The notes: generated by a model from the sequence alone, not told the origin. A DNA stretch of 64,000 bases from an uncultured Cohaesibacter sp. (GCF_963678225.1 NZ_OY782763.1:744001-808000), one strand, 5' to 3'. Shown: positions 1 to 9,355, counted from the stretch's first letter. Translations and numbers: made by a program.

Positions 1-283
1 GATGCGGATAGGGCTCACCAAAAGGGGCCCACTTCGCCCCCATGCGGGACATGGCTGCCGTCCCCCGCGCGTCTCTTTGAAGCATGAGCTTGCCTACTGG
101 CGTAGCGATGGAGATATAGGCTTTCTCTTTTGGAACCACCGCAGTTTCCAGATCCCGATGGGAATAATAGTCGCATCCACCGCTTGCAAACTGTCGTTTG
201 AGATCACCAACAGCGCTTCCCCTCGCGCCACTACCGGCTTGGGACATGAGGTCTGAGTCAGAAAGAGATCGCGGATCGGTCAT
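1..283 (-). CDS. Partial hypothetical protein, 5' end only (runs off left edge)
   Basis: An ATG at 281-283 on the minus strand opens a frame of 94 codons without a stop that leaves the window at position 1. It begins Met-Thr-Asp-Pro-Arg-Ser-Leu-Ser and contains AYISIATPVGKLMLQRD. No signal peptide or membrane segment is seen, and I recognise no family. The ribosome site is weak (GGGTGAA a few bases upstream). A plus-strand frame at 2-256 overlaps it and could be the shadow. The divergent arrangement with the sulfate genes makes a promoter between 284 and 649 plausible. Confidence is low because only the N-terminus is visible. Confidence 0.4.
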   Translation of the reverse strand, partial: MTDPRSLSDSDLMSQAGSGARGSAVGDLKRQFASGGCDYYSHRDLETAVVPKEKAYISIATPVGKLMLQRDARGTAAMSRMGAKWAPFGEPYPH

Positions 284-649
284 GATTTCACCCGGCAAAC
301 CATAGAAGGAAAGAAAGAAGCAGCGTTCGCTTTCCTGTCTATCACAGCAGCGCATGCCTTTGCCCATGAAATTTCGCACATTGATCAGGCCAGCGCGCGA
401 AACCAGTGACAAGAACACGACCCAAGATGGTGCGTTCAGAGAGACCGCATACCCACACAGACGAAAATATTTCCCCATATTGGACTGCAATGAAAATAGG
501 AAAACAAAGACTTTGCGCATTTAGCGTCATAGTGCGCAAAATTTTTTAATTCCAAGACCAACAACAAACAACGATATCTTGAGAGAAAAGTGCCCTTCAC
601 CCTATTTTGGCTATCAACGAACACCACAATTTGAAGGGCACAAGACCTC
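284..649. other. Intergenic region upstream of the sulfate transporter genes
   Basis: This 366-base gap separates the left-edge open frame from cysP. The part next to cysP (about 535-600) is AT-rich and is the likely promoter area. The two minus-strand frames in it (within 342-696) show no recognisable protein features and run across the cysP start. I found no clear operator or RNA structure. Confidence 0.5.
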
Positions 650-1659
650 ATGAGAAAAACACTTCTAGCCGCTGTTGGCGCCGCTTTCCTCCTCACGGCC
701 CCCGCGTCCGCAAGCGAGAACGCTCCAAAAGAGATCCTAAACGTCTCCTACGACATTGCTCGTGAGCTCTATGCTGCGATCAACCCCAAGTTCCAGGCCT
801 ATTGGAAAGACAAAACTGGTCAGGACATCGATATCAAACAGTCCCACGCTGGCTCCTCCAAACAGGCCCGCGCCATCATGCAGGGTCTCAAGGCCGATAT
901 CGTAACCTTCAACCAGGTGCTCGATGTGCAGGTTCTGGCAGACCGTGGCGGCTTTGTTTCCAAAAGCTGGCAGCAGGATCTGCCAAACAACGCCAGCCCT
1001 TACTATTCCCTCCCTGCCTTCCTTGTGCGTGAAGGCAACCCGAAGGGTATCAAGGACTGGAGCGATCTGGTGCGCGATGATGTAAAGCTGGTCTTCCCGA
1101 ACCCCAAAACCTCCGGCAACGCCCGTTACACCTATCTGGCAGCCTATGCCTATGCTCTTGAGCAGAATGGTGGCGATGATGCCAAGCACGCGAATTTGTC
1201 GGCAAGCTGCTCAGCAATGTTGCCGTATTCGATACCGGCGGTCGTGGCGCTACCACCAGCTTCGTTGAACGAGAAATCGGCGATGTGCTGATCACCTTCG
1301 AAGCCGAAGTGGAAAATATCCGCGCCAAATATGGCGAAGATGAATATCAGCGCGTTGTGCCGTCCATCTCGCTTCTGGCCGAGTTCCCTGTGGCACTCGT
1401 AAAGAAGGTAGCCGAAAAGCGCGGCAGCGTTGACGTCTCCAAAGCCTACCTGGATTACCTCTACAGCGAAGAAGCACAGGACATCATTGCCTCCTTCAAC
1501 AACCGCGTTCACAACGAAACCGTGAAAGCGAAATATGCCGAGAACTTCCCTGAAGTCCGTCTGATCCGCGTAGAAGACGTGTTCGGCAGCTGGGACAAAG
1601 CCAACGAGACCCACTTCGCCGAAGGCGGTGTGCTTGATCAGGTTTTCACCGGCAATTGA
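650..1659 (+). pseudogene. cysP: Sulfate ABC transporter periplasmic binding protein, apparent 1-base frameshift
   Basis: The product binds sulfate in the periplasm and feeds the CysTWA importer. The N-terminal frame (650 onward) starts with a Sec signal peptide ending near ASA-S and continues with the Sbp family hallmarks [17 protein letters not shown] and [18 protein letters not shown]. At about 1184-1190 homology moves to the +2 frame: GCA CGC GAA TTT GTC from 1186 reads AREFVGKLL, then [22 protein letters not shown] and a full C-terminus ending at 1659. Restoring one base around 1186 would give a protein of normal length, about 336 aa. The downstream permease and ATPase genes are intact, so this is either a sequencing error or a very recent mutation. 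The 86-base gap to cysT contains a short G+C-rich hairpin (about 1683-1713). Confidence 0.85.
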
Positions 1660-1745
1660 TCCCGCCCAAAGAATGACAAACGCGGCTCGAGGCACCCCAC
1701 GCTTCGGGCCGCTGTTGTTACTTCCCCTCAAGACAGGCCAGTGAG

Positions 1746-2624
1746 ATGACACACCTAGATGCAGCGCCTCCCCGCACCTTCCTCAGTTCCTTTCGGCTCA
1801 AACGTCATATCATGCCCGGCTTCTCACTGACGCTGGGCACAAGTCTGCTGTTTGTCTGCCTGATCATCCTGCTGCCGCTCAGTGGTCTCTTCTGGCAAAT
1901 GAGCCAGTTGGGCCTTGCGGACTATTGGCGCATCATCTCCTCCGAGCGCACCTTGGCCTCTTTCCGCGTAACGATCAGCGCAGCGGCTTTTGCAACGCTC
2001 TTTAACGCAGTCTTCGGCTTGCTGCTCGCCTATGTGCTGGTGCGTTACAAGTTCCCCGGCAAACGTCTGCTCGACGCGCTGGTGGATCTACCCTTTGCCT
2101 TGCCAACGGCTGTTGCCGGCATCGCGCTGGTCGCCCTTTATGACAAGAATGGCTGGATGGGCACACTGCTTTCTGCGGTCGGCTTGAAGGTGGCCTATAC
2201 ATGGTGGGGCATTGTACTGGCCATGATGTTCACCTCGGTGCCCTTTGGCGTTCGCACGGTCCAACCCGTGCTCGAAAGCCTCAAACCGGACGCAGAAGAA
2301 GCGGCCCGAACCCTTGGTGCGCGCGACTGGCAGGTTTTTCGCCATGTGGTGTTTCCGCAGGTCTGGCCCAGCTTCATCACTGGCGCCTCACTGGCCTTTG
2401 CCCGCTCCCTCGGCGAGTTCGGCGCGGTGATTTTCATCGCTGGCAACATGCCCTTCAAGACCGAGATCGCCTCGCTGCTGATCATGATCCGGCTTGAAGA
2501 ATATGACTATCCGGCAGCCAGCGCCATTGCTGGAACTATCCTCTTGATTGCCCTCTTCGTTCTTGTGGCAGCCAATATCGCTCAATCCCGCGCCACCCGG
2601 CATTTGCACAAAGGGAGTTCCTGA
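1746..2624 (+). CDS. cysT: Sulfate ABC transporter permease CysT
   Basis: Inner-membrane subunit of the sulfate/thiosulfate importer, 292 aa. The sequence from residue 24 (PGFSLTLGTSLLFVCLIILLPLS) is typical of CysT/CysU. About six hydrophobic segments follow, and the EAA loop that docks on the ATPase is at residues 185-192 (EAARTLGA). The family's C-terminal GEFGAVIFIAGN motif is present. The first 22 residues extend beyond the usual start; Met23 is an alternative start. The stop is followed after 2 bases by cysW, so the genes are translationally linked. Confidence 0.95.
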   Translation: MTHLDAAPPRTFLSSFRLKRHIMPGFSLTLGTSLLFVCLIILLPLSGLFWQMSQLGLADYWRIISSERTLASFRVTISAAAFATLFNAVFGLLLAYVLVRYKFPGKRLLDALVDLPFALPTAVAGIALVALYDKNGWMGTLLSAVGLKVAYTWWGIVLAMMFTSVPFGVRTVQPVLESLKPDAEEAARTLGARDWQVFRHVVFPQVWPSFITGASLAFARSLGEFGAVIFIAGNMPFKTEIASLLIMIRLEEYDYPAASAIAGTILLIALFVLVAANIAQSRATRHLHKGSS

Positions 2625-2626
2625 TC

Positions 2627-3493
2627 ATGACGGCTCCATCTTCCAGACCGCCCATCACCAACCCTCAGGTGCTGGCGTTGCTGCGTCAGAAGGCGCGCAA
2701 ACGGGCAGCTTTGATCGTCGTGGCACTCCTGTTTGCCGCCCTAGTGATGGCGTTACCGGTCATTGCAATCTTCGCCCGCGCCTTTCAGGAAGGGTTTGAA
2801 GTCTACAGTGCCAATATCACGACGCCGGATACCCTGCACGCCATTTGGCTGACGGTGCTCACGGCGCTCATCGTGCTGCCGATCAACCTCATCTACGGCA
2901 TCGCGGTTTCCTGGGCCATTGTGCATTATCGCTTCCCCGGCAGACGGGCACTACAGATTATCATCGAACTGCCTTTCTCCATCTCACCCATCGTTGCCGG
3001 CCTCTGCTACCTGCTGATTTATGGCGCCACCGGCGTTGTAGGCAGTTGGCTGGATGGCTGGGATATCCAGTTGATGTTCAACCTCTTCGGCATCGTGCTG
3101 GTCTCCCTGTTTGTCACCTGCCCCTTCGTGGCGCGCGAGCTGATCCCGCTGATGGAAATCTCCGGGCAGGATCAGGAAGAAGCCGCCTTGACGCTTGGGG
3201 CCACCGGTTGGCAGACCTTCCTCCATGTCACGCTGCCCAAAATCAAATGGGCCCTTCTCTACGGTGCCATTCTGGCCAACGCCAGGGTGATTGGAGAGTT
3301 CGGCGCAGTGAGCGTCGTGTCCGGCAATATCAGGGGTGAAACCATGACCCTGCCACTACAGGTGCAGCTGCTTTACAACGACTATAACGCCACTGGCGCT
3401 TTTGCTGCCGCAACAGTCCTGACGGTCATCGCCGTCATCACCCTTGTTCTGCGCTCAACCATCGAAGCGCGCCATCCGCACGAGCATGCCTAG
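2627..3493 (+). CDS. cysW: Sulfate ABC transporter permease CysW
   Basis: Second membrane subunit of the sulfate importer, 288 aa, forming a heterodimer with CysT. The EAA loop is at residues 185-192 (EAALTLGA), followed by the CysW-type motif GEFGAVSVVSGNIRG and five to six membrane segments. The start ATG lies 2 bases after the cysT stop with GGAG upstream. The stop at 3491-3493 is followed after 10 bases by the preferred start of cysA. Confidence 0.95.
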   Translation: MTAPSSRPPITNPQVLALLRQKARKRAALIVVALLFAALVMALPVIAIFARAFQEGFEVYSANITTPDTLHAIWLTVLTALIVLPINLIYGIAVSWAIVHYRFPGRRALQIIIELPFSISPIVAGLCYLLIYGATGVVGSWLDGWDIQLMFNLFGIVLVSLFVTCPFVARELIPLMEISGQDQEEAALTLGATGWQTFLHVTLPKIKWALLYGAILANARVIGEFGAVSVVSGNIRGETMTLPLQVQLLYNDYNATGAFAAATVLTVIAVITLVLRSTIEARHPHEHA

Positions 3494-3503
3494 GAAAGCA
3501 ATC

Positions 3504-4256
3504 ATGTCACTACAGATTCAGAATATCAGCAAATATTACGGCGCTAATCTGGTGCTTGACGCGGTTAGCCTTGATATCGAGCCGGGGGAATTCATCGCCC
3601 TTCTGGGGCCGTCCGGCTCGGGCAAGACCACGCTGCTGCGCACCATTGCCGGTCTGCAGTTTGCCGAAGGGGGCACACTGTCCTTTGACGGAGAAGACAT
3701 TACCGGCCTTGATGCCCGCAAGCGGCGCTTCGGCATGGTGTTTCAGAACTACGCCCTGTTCGAACATATGAGCGTTGCCCAAAATGTGGCCTTCGGCCTC
3801 AAAATGCGCGAGCGTAGCGCCCGCCCTTCGGCAAAGGACATCAGTCGCCGCGTCGTTGAACTGCTCGACATGGCCCAGATTGGCCATCTGGCAGAGCGCT
3901 TCCCAAGCCAGCTTTCCGGTGGACAACGTCAGCGGGTGGCCCTTACCCGGGCGCTCGCCATCGAGCCAAGGCTGTTGCTTCTTGATGAACCCTTCAGCGC
4001 ACTCGATACGAGGGTGCGCAAGGATCTACGTTCTTCCCTGCGCAGCCTGCAACAGAAAGTCGGCGTCGGAGCCATTCTGGTTACCCACGATCAGGAAGAA
4101 GCATTCGAACTGGCGGACCGCATTGCCGTCATGGCAGATGGCAAGATCGAGCAGTTTGATACACCGGCCAATCTGATCAAGAAGCCATCCTCACCATTCG
4201 TGGCGGAATTCCTTGAAGGCGCTGGCGGCTACAACCAATCCGGCGCAGGTATTTAG
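3504..4256 (+). CDS. cysA: Sulfate ABC transporter ATP-binding protein CysA (short form)
   Basis: ATPase of the sulfate importer. Walker A GPSGSGKT is at 35-42, the signature LSGGQRQR at 137-144, Walker B LLLLDEP at 157-163 and the H-loop histidine at about 195. I chose ATG 3504 (MSLQIQNISKYYG) because it matches the family N-terminus; an upstream in-frame start at 3444 would overlap cysW. At 250 aa the protein lacks the C-terminal regulatory (TOBE-like) domain of the usual 340-365 aa CysA, and ends soon after the conserved PSSPFVAEFLEG. It closes the operon and is followed by a strong terminator. Confidence 0.93.
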   Translation: MSLQIQNISKYYGANLVLDAVSLDIEPGEFIALLGPSGSGKTTLLRTIAGLQFAEGGTLSFDGEDITGLDARKRRFGMVFQNYALFEHMSVAQNVAFGLKMRERSARPSAKDISRRVVELLDMAQIGHLAERFPSQLSGGQRQRVALTRALAIEPRLLLLDEPFSALDTRVRKDLRSSLRSLQQKVGVGAILVTHDQEEAFELADRIAVMADGKIEQFDTPANLIKKPSSPFVAEFLEGAGGYNQSGAGI

Positions 4257-4275
4257 GCCGATTTCATTAAGCAAA

Positions 4276-4302
4276 GCAAAGGGGCCGATACGGCCCCTTT
4301 GC
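4276..4302. terminator. Bidirectional Rho-independent terminator
   Basis: A perfect 12-base-pair stem (GCAAAGGGGCCG / CGGCCCCTTTGC) with a 3-base loop ATA sits between the convergent cysA and chemoreceptor genes. The stem's own A and T runs give it terminator character in both directions. Confidence 0.8.
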
Positions 4303-4340
4303 TATTTCATTGGAACTGATCTGAGCCAAAGCCAGACTGA

Positions 4341-5630
4341 CTAGAGAGCCTGATAGGTCTCATCCAGCGCCCCGAGAAACGTGCTGGCATGGTCGCTCAA
4401 CTCTTTCGACTGACCGGACAAATGCTCTGACCGTTCGGCGACGCTCTTGGCCGCAACTTCAGTTTCCTTGGCAGCCTCTTCCACGCTTCCCAGCGCCGCA
4501 TTGATCTGCTCTGCACCGCCAGAGGCTTGCGTCACATTATCAGTAATTTCCTTGGCAGCCGATGCCTGCTGCTCTACAGCCGTGGCAATAGAAGAGGAAA
4601 TCTCGTTGATATGTGAAATCGTGCCCGCAATTTTTTCAATAGCTGCGACAGTCTCACTCGTAGAGGTCTGAATGCCAGAAACCTGCCCGGAAATTTCCTC
4701 GGTTGCCTTGGCTGTCTGGTTGGCCAGATCCTTCACTTCGGCGGCAACAACAGCAAAGCCGCGCCCGGCTTCGCCCGCACGCGCTGCTTCAATCGTAGCA
4801 TTTAGAGCAAGCAGATTGGTCTGCTCGGCGATTTCCTGAATAAGACGAATGACATCGCCAATGCGGCTCGCCGATGTGGCCAGTTCGCTGACAACATTGG
4901 TCGTGGCCTCGGCCTGACCGGAGGCTTCATGCACCACTTCGGTCGAGGTTGTTACCTGCCGACCGATTTCCTCAATCGAGGCGGACAGCTCTTCGGTTGC
5001 AGCCTGCACAGAGCGCATATTGTCAACCGTCTGATTTGTTAGGCCAAACAAAGCCGAGGTTTCACTGCTGGTGCGCTGCGCCCCGCCAATCATCTGCTGC
5101 GCGGTTGCCTGCAAGTCACCAGCGGCATCCTGAATGGTCTGGGCAACACTGCCAACACTATCCTGAAAGCTGCTGGAAAGCGTCTGGAAGCTGCGGTTTC
5201 TGGCAAAAGCCGCTTCACTATTCACCGCATCCTGAAGGACAGCACAGGCATATGGCACGTCATCAATCACAGCAACCGATATGTCCACCAGTGAACCAAA
5301 GTTGCCACCATCATATTTGTTATAAATAATCTTGCCCGACCAGCTGCCGGACTTCTGTATGGTGTCTTCAACATTTTTGACATAGTCATCCACCCGAATG
5401 CCGCCATACTGCTCCTTTGCCAGAAGCTCAGCGACCGGGCGACTTTGCACCGATTGCAGGGATGGGTAACCCGACGCCTTCAGAAAAGCTTTGTTGACAT
5501 AGACGATGCCTTCGCGTCCCGGCGCCAGACAGTTGATAAATACACCAGACGGAGATCCGTCCATTGCTGCAGCGACAAGATCATTCAACGAAGACCCTTC
5601 AGTTGCCTTTTCTTTACGTAGCCCGAACAT
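4341..5630 (-). CDS. Soluble PAS-domain methyl-accepting chemotaxis protein
   Basis: Chemoreceptor or energy sensor of 429 aa that would signal to CheA/CheW. No membrane segment is seen, so it is cytoplasmic. A PAS domain covers about residues 15-135 ([21 protein letters not shown]). A coiled-coil signalling domain covers about 160-425, and its conserved hairpin tip lies at 266-300 ([21 protein letters not shown], then [11 protein letters not shown]). PAS receptors of this kind commonly bind FAD or haem, but no haem-ligand motif can be assigned here. It stands alone with no che genes nearby, and no CheR-binding C-terminal pentapeptide is seen. The ligand is unknown. Confidence 0.93.
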   Translation of the reverse strand: MFGLRKEKATEGSSLNDLVAAAMDGSPSGVFINCLAPGREGIVYVNKAFLKASGYPSLQSVQSRPVAELLAKEQYGGIRVDDYVKNVEDTIQKSGSWSGKIIYNKYDGGNFGSLVDISVAVIDDVPYACAVLQDAVNSEAAFARNRSFQTLSSSFQDSVGSVAQTIQDAAGDLQATAQQMIGGAQRTSSETSALFGLTNQTVDNMRSVQAATEELSASIEEIGRQVTTSTEVVHEASGQAEATTNVVSELATSASRIGDVIRLIQEIAEQTNLLALNATIEAARAGEAGRGFAVVAAEVKDLANQTAKATEEISGQVSGIQTSTSETVAAIEKIAGTISHINEISSSIATAVEQQASAAKEITDNVTQASGGAEQINAALGSVEEAAKETEVAAKSVAERSEHLSGQSKELSDHASTFLGALDETYQAL

Positions 5631-6256
5631 CGAAAGCCTCCCAAGACCCTGCTATCTAGAAATTTATGCGCCGAAGTTTGCTACCGAATTCTTTGACAAG
5701 GTGTTAACCATCTGTGCGACAAAGAAAAATTGCAGGTATAACACCGGACAATCAGCGAAAGCATGGTATTTTTATCAAGGGCTGAGACGACTTTCAGAAC
5801 AAACTCGATGGGGTGCGCCCCACGCCTTGAACAAAATGTCAAAGCGAAAGAGAAACACCCCATCTCCAGTCCCCCCCACGGGAACTCAAAACCAGTTTAG
5901 AAAAAGCCCATCAAGCCTTGCCAGCGCCAAAACGCCGGGCACATTTTGGGTCTAAGACGCTTTGAAAGACATAGGAAAATACACTCGTCCCATAACGCCA
6001 TGGCACCATATCGAAGGTCGGCAAGTCTTTAACAACAATTCTAGAAAGGGAGATTACAGAAAAAAGGTCAACAGAACTAGTACATTTAACAATGATATTT
6101 TGACCAATTATTGGACTTTATCCAACAAAATGAAATTCATGCCCAAAAAGCAATCAGTTGGACGATCAATCGACGGACCGAGTGCCATCCGGATTGAAGC
6201 ATATGGAGATCATAGGATGCCCGAAATCGAGCACCCTTCTGGTCGGTAAGCGCCCC
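5631..6256. other. Intergenic region, no gene recognised
   Basis: About 620 bases between the chemoreceptor start and the end of the TetR gene. Short plus-strand frames at 5506-5955 and 5962-6249 give low-complexity translations with no family resemblance and no ribosome site, so I do not call them. The chemoreceptor promoter should lie in 5631-5760. Confidence 0.5.
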
Positions 6257-6886
6257 TTATTGGGCGGCCGCTCCCTGTCCGCTGACATGAGCATATTGCT
6301 TCTGATGAAAATGGATTGCGGGCAACACGATCAAATCAACAATCTCTATAATGCTATTGAGATTGGGCTGTTGCAGGGTCATGAAAAACTCGCTGCGCAT
6401 CAGATCAAAAGGCAAATGCTTGATGCGATCTGGGATCGGCAACACGCTGATTTCGCCACGCTGAATGGCATTCAGCAGAACCGCATCGAGCACCGAATTG
6501 CTGGCAATAACAATTTTCTCTCTCAGTTCCATGGGTTTAACAGATGTCTCTCTGTAATACTCCATCAGCTGAGAGGTCAAAACCATCATCAAATGGCCCC
6601 TCATTTCACAAACCTGATTCAAAAGCGCAATCAGATCATCGCGTAGAGACCCTCTGTCGGGCACAGTGGGTTTGTTCTGCTGGAAATAGTGCAAAAGAGC
6701 CGCTTCAAAAAGTTCGACCTTGTTGGACCACCGACGATAGACAACCGAGCGGCTTGTCTTGGCGCGCTTCACGACACCTTCTACGGTATATTGCTGGAAT
6801 CCATAAACCAGCACTTCTTCCCATGCAGCATCCAGAATTGCTCGCTCGAGAGCTTCCCCTCGACGCCTTTTTTTCTTCTCAGTCAA
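6257..6886 (-). CDS. TetR/AcrR family transcriptional regulator
   Basis: DNA-binding repressor-type protein of about 209 aa. The N-terminal three-helix DNA-binding region runs from GEALERAILDAAWEEVLVYGFQQYTVEGV to RAKTSRSVVYRRWSNKVELFEAAL, a classic TetR layout. The ligand-binding half is not assignable. I prefer the TTG at 6884-6886 as start because GGAGG stands 5 bases before it; a start upstream at 6937 would add a 17-residue tail without a ribosome site. The gene stands alone; its own upstream region (6887-7076) carries inverted repeats that may be its operator. Target genes are unknown. Confidence 0.85.
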   Translation of the reverse strand: MTEKKKRRRGEALERAILDAAWEEVLVYGFQQYTVEGVVKRAKTSRSVVYRRWSNKVELFEAALLHYFQQNKPTVPDRGSLRDDLIALLNQVCEMRGHLMMVLTSQLMEYYRETSVKPMELREKIVIASNSVLDAVLLNAIQRGEISVLPIPDRIKHLPFDLMRSEFFMTLQQPNLNSIIEIVDLIVLPAIHFHQKQYAHVSGQGAAAQ

Positions 6887-7017
6887 ATGCCCCTCCACCT
6901 TAATAGAAACAGCAAAGCTTCCTGCTGACCCGAACACCCGCCTTTTAGATACAGCACCGTACTTTATGTTTCAAGTATGATAATTTTGACAAAAACATCA
7001 TACGATTTGACACTTTT

Positions 7018-7035
7018 CCAATTGTTGTCAATTGG
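7018..7035. promoter_or_regulatory. Candidate operator of the adjacent TetR gene
   Basis: Perfect inverted repeat CCAATTG-TTGT-CAATTGG in the region upstream of the TetR gene at 6257-6886. About 30 bases closer to the gene another pair, TATGAT and ATCATA (about 6976-7002), also faces inward. TetR regulators usually bind such repeats at their own promoter; the assignment is inference. Confidence 0.35.
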
Positions 7036-7076
7036 CAAACCAACCAGCATTTGTAAAAAAGCCGCTTAAAAAAAGA

Positions 7077-7105
7077 AAAGCATGCAGATTGGTCCGCATG
7101 CTTTT
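7077..7105 (-). terminator. Rho-independent terminator of the fructokinase unit
   Basis: Stem AAAAGCATGC / GCATGCTTTT with a 9-base loop, followed on the minus strand by a T-rich tract. It lies about 50 bases after the fructokinase stop. A second smaller G+C hairpin (GGCCGC / GCGGCC) directly follows the stop at 7138-7157. Confidence 0.75.
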
Positions 7106-7155
7106 GAATGAGGATTTTCGATCTTTCCGCGACCAAACGGCCGCACAAAGGCGGC

Positions 7156-8097
7156 CTAAATTTCTTTTGCCCAAGGCGGATTAGCGCCTTTGCGGGAAAC
7201 GGTAACCGCCGCCACCCGCGCAGCAAAAGCCATAGCCTCACCGATCTGATCATCGGAAACGCCCTTGAGAGCTTCTTTGCTCAACAGGCCCATTTCATCC
7301 AGTTTGGCCAGAATACCGGCATTGAAGGTGTCACCGGCCCCAACGGTATCAACAACAGTGACCCGCTCGGATGGCGCAGAGATCGTTCGCCCATCAGCAA
7401 GATAGGCAGTGGCACCCTCCGCGCCTTTGGTGATCAGAATGATCGTCGGCCCCAGCTTCTTAACTTCGGCTACCTGCTCATCCAGCGTATGAAGATCTGG
7501 AAAGAACCAGGCAATGTCTTCATCCGAAAGCTTCACGATGTCACTATGCGCCATCATGGAGCAGATGCGCGTACGATAGACATCGGCATCCTCGATGAAG
7601 CCCGGCCTCACATTCGGGTCCATCATGATGACATGGTCTTCCGCTTCCCTAAGAGCTATTGCCTCATAAGTGCGCGCGCAAGGTTCGACAGCGAGGCTGA
7701 TACCGCCAAAAAACAGGGCGTCGATGGATGCAGGCACGGCCCCCACATTCTCGATCGACAGCATGCGACCGGCGGAATTCTCGTCGTAGAAATGATAGGT
7801 CGCGTGTCCATCAACCAGCTTGACAAAAGCCAAGGTCGTCGGTCGCTTACTCACCTCACTCAGGCTTGCCCCGACACCGCTCTGCTCCAGAGAATCCCGG
7901 ATTTGCTCTCCGAACAGATCAGACGATAGACCAGTCAGGAATTCAGCAGGTACCCCCAAGCGCCCCAAGGCAATCGCAGTGTTGAAGACGGCCCCTCCCG
8001 AGCAGGGCTCATAGGTCAGCGTTCCCTCCACACTCTTGGTGGGTATCATGTCAATCAACGCTTCTCCGCAGCATATGATTCTCGGCCCGTTGGTCAC
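7156..8097 (-). CDS. Fructokinase, PfkB/ribokinase family
   Basis: Cytoplasmic sugar kinase, 313 aa, most like fructokinases (ATP + D-fructose to fructose 6-phosphate). The N-terminal family motif is GEALIDMIP at about 11-19, the substrate-side glycine pair is in the CSGGAVFNTAIALGRLG segment at 32-48, and PfkB signature 2 DTVGAGDTFNAG has the catalytic Asp at about 256. It lies 49 bases downstream of the LacI-type regulator in the same direction and opposite a D-lyxose/mannose isomerase whose product could be fructose, which supports the fructokinase reading. A related hexose or ketose kinase cannot be excluded. Confidence 0.85.
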   Translation of the reverse strand: MTNGPRIICCGEALIDMIPTKSVEGTLTYEPCSGGAVFNTAIALGRLGVPAEFLTGLSSDLFGEQIRDSLEQSGVGASLSEVSKRPTTLAFVKLVDGHATYHFYDENSAGRMLSIENVGAVPASIDALFFGGISLAVEPCARTYEAIALREAEDHVIMMDPNVRPGFIEDADVYRTRICSMMAHSDIVKLSDEDIAWFFPDLHTLDEQVAEVKKLGPTIILITKGAEGATAYLADGRTISAPSERVTVVDTVGAGDTFNAGILAKLDEMGLLSKEALKGVSDDQIGEAMAFAARVAAVTVSRKGANPPWAKEI

Positions 8098-8146
8098 TGT
8101 TTAAATCCTCCCTGATAAACCGGTTCAGCCCAGCCTCTTGCTTCGC

Positions 8147-9163
8147 TCAGACATTCTGAAAACTGAAGATCGGCTCCTGTACAATTTGTGAAACGCCCTC
8201 ACTGCTCCCGTCCAATATGGATAGCAGCGTTTTGCCCATCAGCACGCCCGCATTCTCTATATCCTCATACACCCGATCGAGCGTCGGCGAGATCTGCTCC
8301 AGAATGGGACTGTTTGTTTTCACCACCGCCTGATAGTCGACGCCACGTTTGAGGCCGATATTGCGCAACCCTGCATTCAGCGCCAGATAGCTGGTCTCGC
8401 CGGGGCAAATGAAGCCGAAGACATCGCCTTCCTTGCGATCAGACAACAGCTCCACCGCCCATGAGCGGATGGCTTCAAGATTGGAATCCAGCGTGACCGT
8501 GTCCGGAATAACATAGTCCAGTCCCGCCTGCCGCACGGCCCGCATGAAGCCGTAACGCAGATGTTGGTGGAAGGTGAAGCCCTCCTGCGGCAGGATCATG
8601 GAAAGACGGTTACAGCCAAGATCTGCCAATCTGTTGGCAGCCTGAAAGGCAAAATCCTCATTGTTGAAGTCAATGAAACTATGCTTCTGCGAGAAATCCG
8701 TGCGCCCATGCGAAACAAAAGGGAACTTCTTCTCAAGCAAATAGCGGATACGTTCATCGAAATTGCGCGTCCGCGTCAGCACCAGTCCATCCGCCAAACC
8801 GTTGCGCACCACATATTTGATTGGAGCGATATCATCTCCACCAGAAAATGTGGGTGTTATGATCAAATGATAGCCAGATCCCTCCAGAGAGCGGGTCAAC
8901 CCCTCGATCATGCTGTTGCCAAACCCGAAAATCTCGTCATGTGGGCTCAACATCAGGCCGATGACGCGCGTCTTTCCGGTTCTGAGCCGCTGGGCTGCAC
9001 GGTCTGGCACATAGCCGATTTCCTCGGCAACCTTGGCCACCTGCTGTCGCGTCGCCTCGGCGATCTTGGGGTCCCCCTTAAGGGCACGAGAAACGGTGGT
9101 AACCGCCAGCCCCATGATTTGCGCAATCGTCTTTTGCGTCGGCTTGGTAGACCCTTGCTGCAT
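8147..9163 (-). CDS. LacI family transcriptional regulator
   Basis: 338 aa sugar-responsive regulator. The N-terminal helix-turn-helix and hinge are clear (TIAQIMGLAVTTVSRALKGDPKIAEATRQQV, then AAQRLRTGKT). The C-terminal part is a periplasmic-binding-protein-like effector domain. It is transcribed with the downstream kinase and divergently from the isomerase at 9392, so it probably controls both. The effector is likely a hexose or pentose such as mannose, lyxose or fructose, but the sequence does not decide this. Confidence 0.9.
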   Translation of the reverse strand: MQQGSTKPTQKTIAQIMGLAVTTVSRALKGDPKIAEATRQQVAKVAEEIGYVPDRAAQRLRTGKTRVIGLMLSPHDEIFGFGNSMIEGLTRSLEGSGYHLIITPTFSGGDDIAPIKYVVRNGLADGLVLTRTRNFDERIRYLLEKKFPFVSHGRTDFSQKHSFIDFNNEDFAFQAANRLADLGCNRLSMILPQEGFTFHQHLRYGFMRAVRQAGLDYVIPDTVTLDSNLEAIRSWAVELLSDRKEGDVFGFICPGETSYLALNAGLRNIGLKRGVDYQAVVKTNSPILEQISPTLDRVYEDIENAGVLMGKTLLSILDGSSEGVSQIVQEPIFSFQNV

Positions 9164-9341
9164 GAAATCCCTTCAATGGCGCGCGCTATTCAGCCTGAAT
9201 GGCAAAATTTAATACGTAACTTTTTTGATCAAGAATGAAGACTATGCTATTTTTTTCCCAATTACAAACAGTTAGAGATTTATCCAACCTAGCTATTGTA
9301 ACGATATAAAATTCTCTCGATTTGCCCTATACTACCTTCAA

Positions 9342-9355
9342 TTGCAGCGTTGCAG
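9342..9355. promoter_or_regulatory. Candidate LacI-type operator upstream of the isomerase gene
   Basis: TTGCAGCGTTGCAG is an imperfect CG-centred palindrome (10 of 14 positions symmetric) about 36 bases before the isomerase start, in the divergent region shared with the LacI gene. A weaker CG-centred site, ATACGTA, lies near 9212-9218, close to the LacI start. Function is inferred from position and symmetry only. Confidence 0.35.

Noticed and set aside
5506-6249. Two plus-strand frames (5506-5955 and 5962-6249) near the chemoreceptor
   Set aside because: The first is antisense to the receptor start, the second lacks a ribosome site and any family resemblance.
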